Notes: generated by a model not told the origin, from the sequence alone. A DNA stretch of 64,000 nt from Rhodospirillales bacterium (GCA_018662225.1 JABJGO010000082.1:1-64000), one strand, 5' to 3'. Numbered from the stretch's first letter, positions 36,901 to 45,799 are shown. A program made the numbers and translations.

Positions 36901-38445
36901 TCACCACCACCACACCACGACATTTATTCCATCGAAGACCTGGCGCAGTTAATCTATGACCTGAAACAGATCAATCCTGATGCCAAAGTTTGCGTCAAGC
37001 TGGTGGCTCGGTCCGGTATTGGCGCTATTGCCGCCGGTGTGGCGAAAGCAAAAGCCGACGTGATCCTGATCTCAGGTCATGACGGCGGCACCGGTGCCAG
37101 TCCGCAAAGCTCGATCAAATATGCCGGCCTGCCGTGGGAAATGGGCATTGCCGAGGCCAATCAGGTGCTCACGCTCAACCGCCTTCGTCATTCGGTGAAA
37201 CTGCGCGTTGATGGTGGTATCAAAACCGGTCGTGACGTGGTTATTGCCGCCATGCTGGGTGGCGAAGAATTCGGCATCGGCACGGCATCCCTTGTGGCCA
37301 TGGGCTGTATCATGGTGCGCCAGTGTCATTCCAATACCTGTCCGGTGGGCGTCTGCACCCAAGATGAGAAACTGCGTGAACGGTTCATGGGCACGCCAGA
37401 AAAAGTCGTCAATCTGTTCTCATTCATCGCCGAGGATGTGGCCGAAATTCTGGCCGACCTCGGTTTCAAATCGCTTGAAGATATCATTGGCCGGTCTGAT
37501 CTGTTGAGTCAGGTCAGCCGCGGTCATGATGATCTGGATGATCTGGATCTGAACGCTTTGCTGGCACAGGCCGATTCCGGTGGCTTGCCACGGTTCTGCA
37601 CCCTAGCCGAGCGCAACCCCGTCCCTGATACGCTGGATGCGCAAATTTTGGCCGATGCGGTGGCAACTCTCGATCAGGGTGAGAAAATGCAGCTGACTTA
37701 TTCGGTCCAGAATACGCACCGCGCCGTCGGTACCCGCACCAGTTCTGCCATTGTGCGCAAGTACGGCATGACAGGCTTACGCCCCGGCCATCTGACGGTA
37801 CGATTGCGCGGCTCCGCCGGGCAGTCTCTGGGTGCATTTGCGGTTCAGGGTCTGACACTGGAAGTCTTTGGCGATGCCAATGATTACGTGGGTAAAGGCC
37901 TTTCCGGCGGCACCATTGTCGTGCGCCCACCGGTTTCCAGTCCCATTGACGCGCACAAAAACACGATCATTGGCAACACCGTTTTGTACGGCGCCACCTC
38001 GGGGAAGTTGTTTGCTGCGGGACAGGCGGGTGAACGGTTCTGTGTTCGTAATTCAGGTGCCCAGGCCGTGGTCGAAGGTTGCGGCTCAAACGGGTGTGAG
38101 TACATGACTGGTGGCGTCGCCGTCATTCTGGGACCAGTGGACGCCAATTTCGGAGCCGGCATGACCGGTGGCATGGCCTTCGTGCATGACCCGGATGATC
38201 AGTTCCAATACCGGGTGAATTCAGACACGGTGACGTGCCAACGCATTGAAACTGAATATTGGGATGATGTGCTCAAAGTTCTGGTGGGCCAGCACGTGAA
38301 GCACACAGGGTCACCCTTTGCCGATCAGTTGTTGTCCACATGGCAACGTAGCGTGGGGGAATTTTGGCAAGTGGTGCCGAAGGAGATGCTCAACAAGCTG
38401 GAACATCCGGTGCGCAATCAGGATGCAGAAACGTTAACGGCCTAA
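33898..38445 (+). CDS. gltB: Glutamate synthase (NADPH) large subunit
   Basis: Makes two glutamates from glutamine and 2-oxoglutarate. The 1515-aa protein holds, in order, the class II amidotransferase domain (catalytic Cys36 in DACGVGM after a propeptide-like 35 residues), the central domain, the FMN barrel (HDGGTGASPQSS; 3Fe-4S cysteines in CIMVRQCHSNTC) and the GXGXG beta-helix at the C-terminus. The start at 33898 has AGGAG about 8 nt upstream and overlaps gltD; the longer open frame from 33805 lies within gltD and is not used. Full-length canonical enzyme. Confidence 0.97.
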   Translation: MTIKDQGQQFTDQWQANAEYLSEHGLYRPEDEHDACGVGMVVAIDGKPRREIVEKGVEALKKVWHRGAVDADGKTGDGAGIHVEIPHGFFKQHIRDTGHEPGDGHLAAGMVFLPKTDLVAQEMCRAIVETEILKAGYKIYGWRQVPINASVIGEKANATRPEIEQIMIDGGTEKDGPAFETDLYVIRRRIERRVLDEHNTEFYICSLSARSIIYKGMFLAEQLTDFYPDLLDERFVSSFAIYHQRYSTNTFPTWRLAQPFRMLAHNGEINTVTGNIRWMKAHEPKMESPVFGDSIEDIKPVIQSGSSNSAALDAVYEVMCRAGRSAAAVKALLIPESTGQDKTMTEAHRDFCSYCYTVMESWDGPAAICATDGRWVVAGLDRNGLRPIRYCVTEDGLLVLGSETGMVDLDETTIIEKGRLGPGGLMGVDLQEGVLFRDKELKDHLASAQPFAEWTSGIRRMDSLTDRAEDGTTSRLFNADELRRRQHVFGMTMEDVELILHPMAEDAKEAIGSMGDDTPLAVLSDQYRGLHQFFRQAFSQVTNPPIDSLRERSVMSLNTRFGNLNNILAEEGEQCETLQLDSPVLSNAAFNTVLGYLGAGAIEIDCTFDPASGAAGMHAALDRIRQEAEDAVRGGRTHLILSDLALSAKRAPVPMILATSGVHTHLIHNSLRTFTSINVRSAECLDVHYFAVLVGVGATTVNAYLAEEAIADRHSRGLFGDMSMTECVKNFVSATDQGLLKIMSKMGISVISAYRGGCNFEAVGLSRTLMAEFFPGMSSRISGIGLSGICAKLTDRHTTAFQPDVVPLSVGGFYRYRAGSERHGHDGKLIHILQSAVTRESFGTYKKYAEGVNSRDPIYLRDLLGFRKLHDPIPVEDVQSITEIRKRLVSPGISLGALSPEAHETLSIAMNRIGAKSDSGEGGEDPDRYKPRANGDNASSAIKQVASGRFGVTAEYLNNCTELEIKMAQGAKPGEGGQLPGHKVSFQIAKLRHATEGVTLISPPPHHDIYSIEDLAQLIYDLKQINPDAKVCVKLVARSGIGAIAAGVAKAKADVILISGHDGGTGASPQSSIKYAGLPWEMGIAEANQVLTLNRLRHSVKLRVDGGIKTGRDVVIAAMLGGEEFGIGTASLVAMGCIMVRQCHSNTCPVGVCTQDEKLRERFMGTPEKVVNLFSFIAEDVAEILADLGFKSLEDIIGRSDLLSQVSRGHDDLDDLDLNALLAQADSGGLPRFCTLAERNPVPDTLDAQILADAVATLDQGEKMQLTYSVQNTHRAVGTRTSSAIVRKYGMTGLRPGHLTVRLRGSAGQSLGAFAVQGLTLEVFGDANDYVGKGLSGGTIVVRPPVSSPIDAHKNTIIGNTVLYGATSGKLFAAGQAGERFCVRNSGAQAVVEGCGSNGCEYMTGGVAVILGPVDANFGAGMTGGMAFVHDPDDQFQYRVNSDTVTCQRIETEYWDDVLKVLVGQHVKHTGSPFADQLLSTWQRSVGEFWQVVPKEMLNKLEHPVRNQDAETLTA

Positions 38446-38454
38446 GTTCGGCAC

Positions 38455-38667
38455 CTAATCTTGATTACGCGGTGGACGTAGGCGCCAGGCTGGAATCATA
38501 AAAACGATGCAAGCCGCCAGAAACAACAGACTGGCAATCACAGCCACACCATCACCGGCTCGTGCCGAGGACCATATGTAAAAAACGGCAGACGAGGTAA
38601 AGAGTAACCACCCCGTCATATTGAAGCACCATTCCTTGCGTGGGGACATCAGTGGGTATTCCTTCAT
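38455..38667 (-). CDS. Small two-span membrane protein
   Basis: A 70-aa hypothetical with two hydrophobic segments (about residues 17-33 and 40-60) separated by SSARAGDG, and a basic C-terminus. The layout TGWLLFTSSAVFYIWSS-RAGD recalls small uncharacterised membrane proteins of other alphaproteobacteria. Convergent with gltB, 9 bp between stops. Function unknown. Confidence 0.6.
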   Translation of the reverse strand: MKEYPLMSPRKEWCFNMTGWLLFTSSAVFYIWSSARAGDGVAVIASLLFLAACIVFMIPAWRLRPPRNQD

Positions 38668-38801
38668 GGCAATTTTAGTGACTTGTTCAAATCGTTTAAC
38701 ACGGCACCCGCCGGATGCCCCCTTTGACCCGCATCAATGCGCGCGCAGAAACTTTCGCGTAAGTACCATATATTAAGTATTATCCACTACATATTTCAGG
38801 C

Positions 38802-39533
38802 ATGAACACACCCGCATCCACACGACCCATGATTGGCATTCTTCTGGATTACGTCGCAGAGGGGTCCTTTTCGTCACGCCCACACTATGCCCTTCGCCAA
38901 GGGTATTTCGATGCCATTGAGGCCGCCGGCGGCATGCCCGTGGCCCTGCCCTACCAACATGGCGTCATGACTGATTACCTGAGCGCCATGGACGGCATTG
39001 TGATACCGGGCGGATTTTATCCTTTCCCAAAATCCTATTACGGTGAGGTCACAGATACAGACGAGGTCATTCACCCCCGTGTCGCCTTCGAATCAGACTT
39101 CGCCAAGGCAATACTGGACGAGGACAAACCCGTGTTCGGCATTTGTGCCGGCTTGCAGGTTCTGGGCGCAGCCATGGGTGCAATGCTGTACCGCGATCTA
39201 CACGACGTCATCGACACAGAAATCGATCACCTGAACGAAAAACCTGCCGAAGAAATAGCCCATGAGGTAGCCATTACACCGGGCACACAACTGCATGACA
39301 TTGTGGGATGCGATACCATGGGCGTGAATACAGCCCACCGCGAGGCGCTGGCGGAAATACCGGACGGTGCGACCATGAATGCAATTGCCCCCGACGGGGT
39401 GATCGAGGGCATGGAGATTCCATCCCGCAAATTTGCCATGGCGGTTCAATGGCACCCGGAATTTTTCCGCACGCCCGGCGATCCCAACCAGGCCCTGTTT
39501 GAACATTTGGTAGAGGCTGCGAGCAATGGGTAA
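38802..39533 (+). CDS. Peptidase C26/PuuD-like gamma-glutamyl hydrolase
   Basis: A 243-aa class I amidotransferase-fold hydrolase. The catalytic Cys is in FGICAGLQVLGAAMG near residue 111 and the catalytic His in VQWHPEFF near residue 220, with IPGGFYPFP forming the oxyanion region. Relatives hydrolyse gamma-glutamyl bonds such as gamma-glutamyl-GABA (PuuD) or spermidine conjugates. No putrescine pathway genes lie nearby, so the exact substrate is open. Overlaps the DUF423 gene by 8 nt, starting a three-gene operon. Confidence 0.87.
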   Translation: MNTPASTRPMIGILLDYVAEGSFSSRPHYALRQGYFDAIEAAGGMPVALPYQHGVMTDYLSAMDGIVIPGGFYPFPKSYYGEVTDTDEVIHPRVAFESDFAKAILDEDKPVFGICAGLQVLGAAMGAMLYRDLHDVIDTEIDHLNEKPAEEIAHEVAITPGTQLHDIVGCDTMGVNTAHREALAEIPDGATMNAIAPDGVIEGMEIPSRKFAMAVQWHPEFFRTPGDPNQALFEHLVEAASNG

Positions 39534-39924
39534 TAAGAACAAAGAACGCGCAAGAGGCTGGATGATTATCGCGGCCCTCAACGGATTCATGGTTGTTGGT
39601 ATGGGCGCCTATGGGGCGCATGGTTTAAGTGGACAGGCAGACTATCTGGTCGACAGCTTTAACACCGGTGTTCAGTACCAGATGTGGCATGGCCTGGCCT
39701 TGATGGGTGTGGCCTGGATGGTTCAGCAAACCGGGAACCTTTACATACGGCTATCTGGTGCCGCCTTCACATTGGGCAATATTACGTTTTCCGGCACACT
39801 TTATGTGTTTGGTATGACCGGCGATGTACCCTTTCAAGGGGCTGCACCGGCAGGTGGCATGATTTTGATGGCGGGCTGGGCCTTATTGGCCTTCGGGTCA
39901 TGGCGGGAACGAGGTCGTGACTGA
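39526..39924 (+). CDS. DUF423 membrane protein
   Basis: A 132-aa inner-membrane protein of about four spans, of the DUF423/YgdD family: AYGAHGLSG near residue 28, YQMWHGLALMGVAW near 52, and GNITFSGTLYVFG near 84 are family landmarks. Function not known. Middle gene of a tightly overlapping trio with the amidotransferase and the K+ channel (8-nt overlaps on each side). Confidence 0.87.
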   Translation: MGNKNKERARGWMIIAALNGFMVVGMGAYGAHGLSGQADYLVDSFNTGVQYQMWHGLALMGVAWMVQQTGNLYIRLSGAAFTLGNITFSGTLYVFGMTGDVPFQGAAPAGGMILMAGWALLAFGSWRERGRD

Positions 39925-40885
39925 GCACCAATCAATCAACAAGAGTTTACGCCAGCACGTGCACGAGACGCTGGAAGCCGGGCGGGTTGAAACGCCGATT
40001 GGCCGTATTGTTGATATCGCACTGATCGTCCTGATCTCGCTTAACGTTATAGCCGTAATCATGGAATCCGTGCCGTCATTTCATCAGGACTATGAACAAT
40101 CATTCCTGATATTCGAGATATGTTCCGTCAGTATCTTTGCGGTGGAATATGTGCTTCGGGTGTGGTCTGTACCTGAACAAACCGACCTGGACGCAAATCG
40201 CGGATTTATCAGTCGGGTTCGCTATATGCTGACCCCCATGGCGCTGCTGGATTTGATCGTCATCCTGCCATTCTTCCTGGGCTTCTTTTTTCAGATGGAC
40301 TTGCGGGTGTTGCGAGTCCTGCGGCTGTTTCGTGTTTTCCGCCTGTCCCGTTACTCTTCATCCATGAGCGTTCTGGTCCATGTTCTGAAAGAAGAATCGG
40401 CCAATATTGGTGCCGCCATGTTTGTGCTGATGATGATGATTATCCTCGCCGCCAATATCGTTTATCTGGCCGAGCACGACGCACAACCCGAAGCCTTTGG
40501 CACCATCCCGGATGCCTTATGGTGGGCGGTCATTACCATGACGACGATTGGTTACGGTGATGTTATTCCGGTAACGGTGATCGGTCGCGTGTGCGGGGCC
40601 GGTATCGGTATTCTCAGTGTTGGCATGGTCGCCTTGCCCGCCGGTATTCTGGCATCGGGTTTCAATGACGCCCTGCACAGACGCCGGCAACAGTTCAAGG
40701 AAATGGTCGATGACGCCTTCATGGACGGTGTTCTGGACGAAAATGAACTTTCCGGCATTCGGGAAGAACGTGACGTTCTGGGCCTCAACGAAAAACAGGC
40801 CAACGCCATTATTCAGGAAGCCAGTAATCAAACCAGAGTTCGGTTAGGTTCCTGCCCTCACTGCGGCAAACAAATCCGCGGCTAG
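39917..40885 (+). CDS. Voltage-gated-type potassium channel
   Basis: A 322-aa six-span ion channel subunit. S4 carries regularly spaced arginines (LRVLRVLRLFRVFRLSR, about residues 133-149), and the pore has TTIGYGDVIP, a K+-selectivity filter. The cytoplasmic C-terminus is acidic-helical and ends with CPHCGKQ, a single CXXC pair that could bind metal across subunits of the tetramer. It starts with GTG and overlaps the DUF423 stop by 8 nt. The TAG stop begins a TAGAGCAAAAC element. Confidence 0.9.
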   Translation: MTEHQSINKSLRQHVHETLEAGRVETPIGRIVDIALIVLISLNVIAVIMESVPSFHQDYEQSFLIFEICSVSIFAVEYVLRVWSVPEQTDLDANRGFISRVRYMLTPMALLDLIVILPFFLGFFFQMDLRVLRVLRLFRVFRLSRYSSSMSVLVHVLKEESANIGAAMFVLMMMIILAANIVYLAEHDAQPEAFGTIPDALWWAVITMTTIGYGDVIPVTVIGRVCGAGIGILSVGMVALPAGILASGFNDALHRRRQQFKEMVDDAFMDGVLDENELSGIREERDVLGLNEKQANAIIQEASNQTRVRLGSCPHCGKQIRG

Positions 40886-40912
40886 AGCAAAACTTCACCC
40901 GATTCGATCAGG
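40883..40912. repeat. TAGAGCA element half-copy
   Basis: TAGAGCAAAACTTCACCCG begins exactly at the channel stop codon and runs into the end of pckA. Its first 11 bases match the minus-strand start of the element at 55078. It seems to be one arm of an interspersed palindrome whose other arm is missing. Confidence 0.35.
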
Positions 40913-42515
40913 CCGCGGCGTGAATAGCCGCTGCCTTGACGCCATCGGTCACATGGCTTTCGAACTGAACGAAATTCTTCTCAAACCGTTGGGTCAGATC
41001 ACGCGCCTGGCTGTCGTAGGCGGAACCATCACTCCACGTATTACGGGGGTTCAACACATCACCCGGCACATCCGGACAGGATGTTGGCACCATAACACCG
41101 AAGTTGGGATCGGCATCAAACCCGGCTGATTCCAAGCGACCATCCAGTGCCGCATTCACCATGGCACGGGTGTATGCGATCTTCATACGATCACCCACTC
41201 CATAACCACCACCGGACCAGCCGGTGTTAACCAGCCAACATTTGGCACCGTGTGCGGCCATTTTTTCGCCCAGCAGTTTAGCGTACACCGTTGGGTGCCG
41301 TGGCATGAACGGTGCTCCAAAACAGGTGGAGAACGTGGCTGCCGGTTCTTTCAAACCGCGCTCGGTACCCGCAACCTTTGCTGTATAACCCGACAGAAAG
41401 TGATACATGGCCTGATCAGAGGTCAATTGCGATACAGGCGGCAACACACCAAATGCATCGCAGGTCAGCATCACGATATTCTTGGGATGCCCCGTCATAC
41501 CGGTCTCCGACGCATTGGGAATTTGTGAAATATCGTAGGCTACGCGACCATTCTCACTGTACCTGGTATCAAAGAAATCCAGCTCCCGCGTGGCATCATC
41601 CATCATCACGTTTTCGATGATGGAGCCAAAGGTGCGCGTGGTCTCGAAAATCTCGGGCTCAGTCTCAAGGGTCAGGTTGATCGTCTTGGCATAACAGCCG
41701 CCTTCAAAATTGAAAATGCCGTCCGGACTCCAACCATGTTCGTCATCACCGATCAGGGTCCTAGACGAATCCGCCGATAGCGTCGTCTTACCCGTTCCCG
41801 ACAAGCCAAAGAAGATCGCGGAATCGCCGGCGGATCCCACATTGGCGGAACAATGCATGGGCAAAACATCACGTGGCGGCAACAGGAAGTTCATGATTGA
41901 GAAGATGGACTTCTTCATTTCGCCGGCATAGGCCGAGCCACCAATCAGAACCAGACGCTTGGCCAAGTTGACCACGATAAAGGTACCGGACGTAGTACCG
42001 TCGGCTTCGGGGTCGGCAAGCAGGCTGGGGGCCTGCAAGACTGTAAAGCTGGGCTCAAAGCTGCCCAACTCACTGCCATCAGGCTGAATGAACATGTTAC
42101 GCACGAACAGATTATGCCACGCATTCTCCGTCACAAGGCGTACAGGCAGACGATAGTTGGTATCGGCGCCTGCGTAACAATCCTGAACGAACGCGTCCTT
42201 ACCCTTATAATGGGCCAGCATCTTTTCATACAGATTGTCGAAATGAGCCGACGATATGGGACGGTTTACATCACCCCACCAAATCTCGTCCCTGGTTTCA
42301 TCGTCTTCCACAATGAAACGGTCATGAGGTGAACGGCCAGTATGTTGACCAGTCAGCGTCACAAGTGATCCGCCACGGGCCAGATTTCCTTCACCACGCG
42401 CAATGGCCATTTCGACCAGTCGCGAAGCACTCATATTCCAGTAAGCGGTCTTGATGTCTTTCAAACCCTGGTTGTTCAGTCCGAAAGTACTCACCGCATG
42501 TCCAACGTCTTGCAC
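40908..42515 (-). CDS. pckA: Phosphoenolpyruvate carboxykinase (ATP)
   Basis: Gluconeogenic enzyme converting oxaloacetate and ATP to phosphoenolpyruvate, the exit from C4 acids made by the ethylmalonyl-CoA pathway. The 535-aa protein has the kinase P-loop FFGLSGTGKTTLSAD near residue 237, ISAYAGEM-like metal-site region (GGSAYAGEMKKSIF) and VNTGWSGGGYG. In many alphaproteobacteria pckA is divergent from chvI; here about 4.7 kb of other genes has come between them. Confidence 0.97.
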   Translation of the reverse strand: MQDVGHAVSTFGLNNQGLKDIKTAYWNMSASRLVEMAIARGEGNLARGGSLVTLTGQHTGRSPHDRFIVEDDETRDEIWWGDVNRPISSAHFDNLYEKMLAHYKGKDAFVQDCYAGADTNYRLPVRLVTENAWHNLFVRNMFIQPDGSELGSFEPSFTVLQAPSLLADPEADGTTSGTFIVVNLAKRLVLIGGSAYAGEMKKSIFSIMNFLLPPRDVLPMHCSANVGSAGDSAIFFGLSGTGKTTLSADSSRTLIGDDEHGWSPDGIFNFEGGCYAKTINLTLETEPEIFETTRTFGSIIENVMMDDATRELDFFDTRYSENGRVAYDISQIPNASETGMTGHPKNIVMLTCDAFGVLPPVSQLTSDQAMYHFLSGYTAKVAGTERGLKEPAATFSTCFGAPFMPRHPTVYAKLLGEKMAAHGAKCWLVNTGWSGGGYGVGDRMKIAYTRAMVNAALDGRLESAGFDADPNFGVMVPTSCPDVPGDVLNPRNTWSDGSAYDSQARDLTQRFEKNFVQFESHVTDGVKAAAIHAAA

Positions 42516-42662
42516 AGTGTGCTCCTAATTCCTCAATAAATACCCACAATTTTTATTGGTATTATTCTTCGTGAGCCTGAGAACGATAGCGCTGTGAACA
42601 AGTGCCTACAAGGCTTGAATCGCAAGAATTTGGGGATCGAATCGGGGCAACCTGGGGCGAAA

Positions 42663-43400
42663 TCAATTGCCGAGGCGGGTGCGGGCCTGTTTTGCCATTT
42701 CAACCAGCGCACGACGGCACTGGTCCGCGTTTGCCACGGGTTCTTCGAAATCCAAACGGGTAAACCGTGATCCGCACACCATATCAAAGCCTTCCGGATC
42801 CAAGGCAACCATCCGCCAACCAACCCCGCGCCGACCGGCAAGGCCTTGGGCGCAGATATCCAGTGCCGCACCATGGTCTGTGTTCATGTGTTCGATCACG
42901 CTGGCTTCAGCCTCAATCAGGTCTGATATTGCGCCGGTATCGCGTAACGTGAAATGTTTGGCTCCAAGCCATCGGGCCTTGGCAAATCCACCCACCCAAT
43001 GAACCCGGTCCACCGCCATTTTATAAAAGGCGAAATCGCCGAACCCTGCATACAGGCTGGCATCCGGATGATGGGCCAGGAACCGCGTGGACAATCGCTT
43101 GTCTCTGGTCTTCCTGATCTTACCACTTAAGGTAACGCGTGGGCCGGTTTGTGGGTTTCGTCTTCGGGACGCCGCCTCGAACAAAAGCGATGCACGGTTG
43201 TCGATCGTCAAATTTTGGGTGTGATCAGCCAGCTCGGAAAACAGCATGATGGGGCTGGCATCCATGTCACAGGCCACGGTCACGAACGATGCGTAGGGGT
43301 GACAATCGTGTTTATCGAGTACCGTAGCCAGCGTCGCTGACCTGGCACGCCGCACAATCCCGCGTCCCGCCAACGCTACAGATTCTCGGTCATCAGTCAT
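42663..43400 (-). CDS. HugZ-like PNPOx/DUF2470 flavin protein
   Basis: A 245-aa protein with an N-terminal split-barrel FMN-binding fold (ATLATVLDKHDCHPYAS, then MLFSELADHTQNL) and a C-terminal DUF2470 domain (VIEHMNTDHGAALDICAQ). This is the build of HugZ-type haem oxygenases and of glutamyl-tRNA-reductase-binding proteins; VHWVGGFAKARW fits the family. Haem degradation is possible but not shown. Last gene of the DUF1538/P-II/CBS operon, 5 bp after the CBS gene. Confidence 0.8.
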   Translation of the reverse strand: MTDDRESVALAGRGIVRRARSATLATVLDKHDCHPYASFVTVACDMDASPIMLFSELADHTQNLTIDNRASLLFEAASRRRNPQTGPRVTLSGKIRKTRDKRLSTRFLAHHPDASLYAGFGDFAFYKMAVDRVHWVGGFAKARWLGAKHFTLRDTGAISDLIEAEASVIEHMNTDHGAALDICAQGLAGRRGVGWRMVALDPEGFDMVCGSRFTRLDFEEPVANADQCRRALVEMAKQARTRLGN

Positions 43401-43405
43401 TGGCG

Positions 43406-43813
43406 TCAGTCATTGGTCTCGATCTGGCACAGGGCCATATCGCGCAAGGTGGCAAGGCCAACGGGTGTGCGCGAGGCATCAATAACCAATGCGCGGGTCA
43501 GACGGAACCGGACCAGCAGGCGCACGGCATAACGAATATCCATATCCGCCGCAAGGCTCATCACCGGCTTGGACATGATTTCGTACACATTGGTTCGGCT
43601 GGGCGAACGATCTGTCGCAACCACTTCCTTGGCGATGTCATAGACTTCAAGCAAGCCGTATTCATCATGCTCACCACGGCGCTCAACCACCAGCGAACTT
43701 ACATGATGATCGCGCATTTCCTTTACGGCGTCAGCGACGGTCGCCATGCCGCTAATGGTGTGAACACCACGCGACATAACCTCGCCCACGCTCGTATATT
43801 TCTTTTCATTCAT
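43406..43813 (-). CDS. CBS-pair protein
   Basis: A 135-aa stand-alone protein made of two CBS motifs (VGEVMSRGVHTISGMATVAD and VYEIMSKPVMSLAADMDIRY). CBS pairs bind adenine nucleotides and often gate transporters. Its ATG overlaps the stop of the P-II-like gene. Together with that gene it offers two candidate sensors for the DUF1538 membrane proteins encoded upstream in the same operon. No enzymatic domain present. Confidence 0.9.
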   Translation of the reverse strand: MNEKKYTSVGEVMSRGVHTISGMATVADAVKEMRDHHVSSLVVERRGEHDEYGLLEVYDIAKEVVATDRSPSRTNVYEIMSKPVMSLAADMDIRYAVRLLVRFRLTRALVIDASRTPVGLATLRDMALCQIETND

Positions 43814-44160
43814 AACGATTCCTCGATTTCCTGAATAATGGTTTCCTGTTGGGTCTTCATCCCGACTGCGTCTTCAATTTCCAGTTGGAAGGCCATGCCA
43901 GAGCCTGGCTCTTCATCAAATTTACCAGCGTCAGCAATCGTCTCGAGAATGCTTCGAGCGAGCGGGGCTGCCACGATGAACAGCAACATATCCCGTTGCG
44001 CCGTCAACTCAAGGCCCAGAAAAGATTTCTCGGGCTTTAAGCCTTCGCCTCTGACACTGGTAATGACGGTGGCGCCTGTGGCACCGGCTTCTCGCGCGGC
44101 AGCCATGACAGCATCCGTTTTTTCATCAGCCACCAATGCGGTAATGAGCTTGAGATTCAT
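43810..44160 (-). CDS. P-II-like signalling protein
   Basis: A 116-aa protein of the P-II superfamily. The ferredoxin-like core is seen in LKLITALVADEKTDAVMAAA, GATGATVITSVRGEG and the C-terminal GSGMAFQLEIEDAVGM. The T-loop region (KPEKSFLGLELTAQRDM) lacks the tyrosine that GlnB/GlnK use for uridylylation and the usual GlnK T-loop sequence, so it is unlikely to be a classical nitrogen sensor. Overlaps by 4 nt with the DUF1538 gene before it and the CBS gene after it. P-II proteins beside a transporter usually gate it. Confidence 0.85.
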   Translation of the reverse strand: MNLKLITALVADEKTDAVMAAAREAGATGATVITSVRGEGLKPEKSFLGLELTAQRDMLLFIVAAPLARSILETIADAGKFDEEPGSGMAFQLEIEDAVGMKTQQETIIQEIEESL

Positions 44161-44984
44161 TGGATATTCCTCTTGTTCTCAGGTGTTTCTAGTGATGTTT
44201 CATCTTGTTTTTGTTTTTGCCGCTGGTGATACCAGTCGGCTAATTTTGCATACCCAAATACGGCCATAATGGGAAATACGCTGGCGAAAGCGATCAGGCC
44301 AAACCCATCCAGCAACGGGCTACGACCGGGTATGGTCGAGGCCAGCCCAAGGCCCAGGGCCGCCACCACCGGCACGGTCACGGTTGATGTGGTGACCCCG
44401 CCTGAATCATAGGCCAGCGGGATAATCATCTTGGATGCCCGCAGGGTCTGGAAGATGACCACAACGTAGCCAGCCATGATGTAATAAGGGAGCGGCGTCC
44501 CGGTCACAATACGGTATGAGCCAAGCGACACACCTACCGCCACGCCAAACGCCACGGCCAGACGCAGGCCTAGTGCATTCAATGCGCCACCCGAAATCTC
44601 TTCAGCTTTCAACGCCACCGCAATAAGGGACGGCTCGGCAATGGTGGTGGAGAACCCAATAGCAAAGGCAAATACATAGACCCATATATAATCGCGCCAT
44701 TGGACCACTGTCGCCGATGCAGGTTGAATAAATTCAGGCGCTGTCAGTTGCGCTGCCATGGTCTCGCCCATGGGGAACAACGCTTCCTCCAAACCCACCA
44801 AAAACAGGGTCAGCCCGACAATCACATAGCCAAAACCCACAGCCATACGTTGGGGGTTGGGGGGCATTTTGCGCACGACAAACAATTGAAAGCCCAACAG
44901 AATGGCCGCAATAGGCAACACATCTCGAATCGTTCCCACGGCGGAGGTGCCTATATGAACAGTCAGATCAATGATCATATCCAT
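44157..44984 (-). CDS. DUF1538 membrane protein, second copy
   Basis: A 275-aa integral membrane protein with about seven spans. It shares with its upstream neighbour the DUF1538 hallmarks [31 protein letters not shown] and [16 protein letters not shown]. In other bacteria two DUF1538 halves may occur in one chain; here they are separate genes joined by TGATG. The hydrophilic C-terminal tail is rich in Lys, Gln and Glu. Transport activity is likely from topology and from the paired inverted-repeat-like design, but no substrate is known. Confidence 0.82.
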   Translation of the reverse strand: MDMIIDLTVHIGTSAVGTIRDVLPIAAILLGFQLFVVRKMPPNPQRMAVGFGYVIVGLTLFLVGLEEALFPMGETMAAQLTAPEFIQPASATVVQWRDYIWVYVFAFAIGFSTTIAEPSLIAVALKAEEISGGALNALGLRLAVAFGVAVGVSLGSYRIVTGTPLPYYIMAGYVVVIFQTLRASKMIIPLAYDSGGVTTSTVTVPVVAALGLGLASTIPGRSPLLDGFGLIAFASVFPIMAVFGYAKLADWYHQRQKQKQDETSLETPENKRNIQ

Positions 44985-45718
44985 CAGTAGACCATCCCAT
45001 ACACCATCACGAAGATCATCGGCGTTAGACTGGCAAAGGCGATCAGGCCAAACCCGTCAATCATGGGGTTACGGCCACGGATAACACCAGCAAGCCCAAC
45101 GCCCAGTGCTGTCACCAATGGAACCGTAATCGTCGACGTGGTTACCCCGCCGGAATCATAGGCAATACCAATAATCTCAGGAGGCGCGAACAACGTGATC
45201 ACCACGACCAGAATATAGCCCCCGATAATCAGGTACTGAATAGGCCAACCTTTCAGGATACGAAACACACCCAACACCAGAGCAAACCCCACGGACAAAG
45301 CCACCGTCAAGCGCAGCCCCGTGGCATAGCTGTCACGGGACTGGTCGCTGTCCACGATGACGCCACCGATGCTGGCGACACTGGCGGCTTCGGCGGCAAC
45401 CGCAATCAGGGCAGGCTCCGCGATAGTGGTGCCAAAGCCCAGACAAAAAGCAAAACCCAACAGGGCCGGTAGGCTGCCTTTACGGGCAAGCGCGTCGGCC
45501 ATGGCCTCACCAATGGGGAACAGGCCCATCTCCAGCCCCTGAATAAACAGGGCCAGGCCCAGAACTACAAAGATCAAACCAACGATGGTATTTTCCAGGT
45601 TGGGGAATGGGGCCTGTAGAACAATCAGCTGAAAAAAGGCAATAACCCCTACGATGGGCGATAGATCACGCGCCGCACCAACAACCAAACCCATAAAGTT
45701 CTTAAGCGACTTGTTCAT
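44984..45718 (-). CDS. DUF1538 membrane protein, first copy
   Basis: A 244-aa paralogue of the next gene, with [34 protein letters not shown] and [15 protein letters not shown] in the same order. First gene of the operon DUF1538-DUF1538-P-II-CBS-HugZ, all with overlaps or gaps under 6 bp, so stoichiometric production is likely. The two copies probably form a heterodimeric permease. GGGG lies about 5 nt before the ATG. Confidence 0.82.
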   Translation of the reverse strand: MNKSLKNFMGLVVGAARDLSPIVGVIAFFQLIVLQAPFPNLENTIVGLIFVVLGLALFIQGLEMGLFPIGEAMADALARKGSLPALLGFAFCLGFGTTIAEPALIAVAAEAASVASIGGVIVDSDQSRDSYATGLRLTVALSVGFALVLGVFRILKGWPIQYLIIGGYILVVVITLFAPPEIIGIAYDSGGVTTSTITVPLVTALGVGLAGVIRGRNPMIDGFGLIAFASLTPMIFVMVYGMVY

Positions 45719-45799
45719 ACAACCCCGAGCAATTTAGCCACTCTTTAGTGATACATAATCACCACAGAACTGTCACCCGGCAATGACTCTGATCAAACG

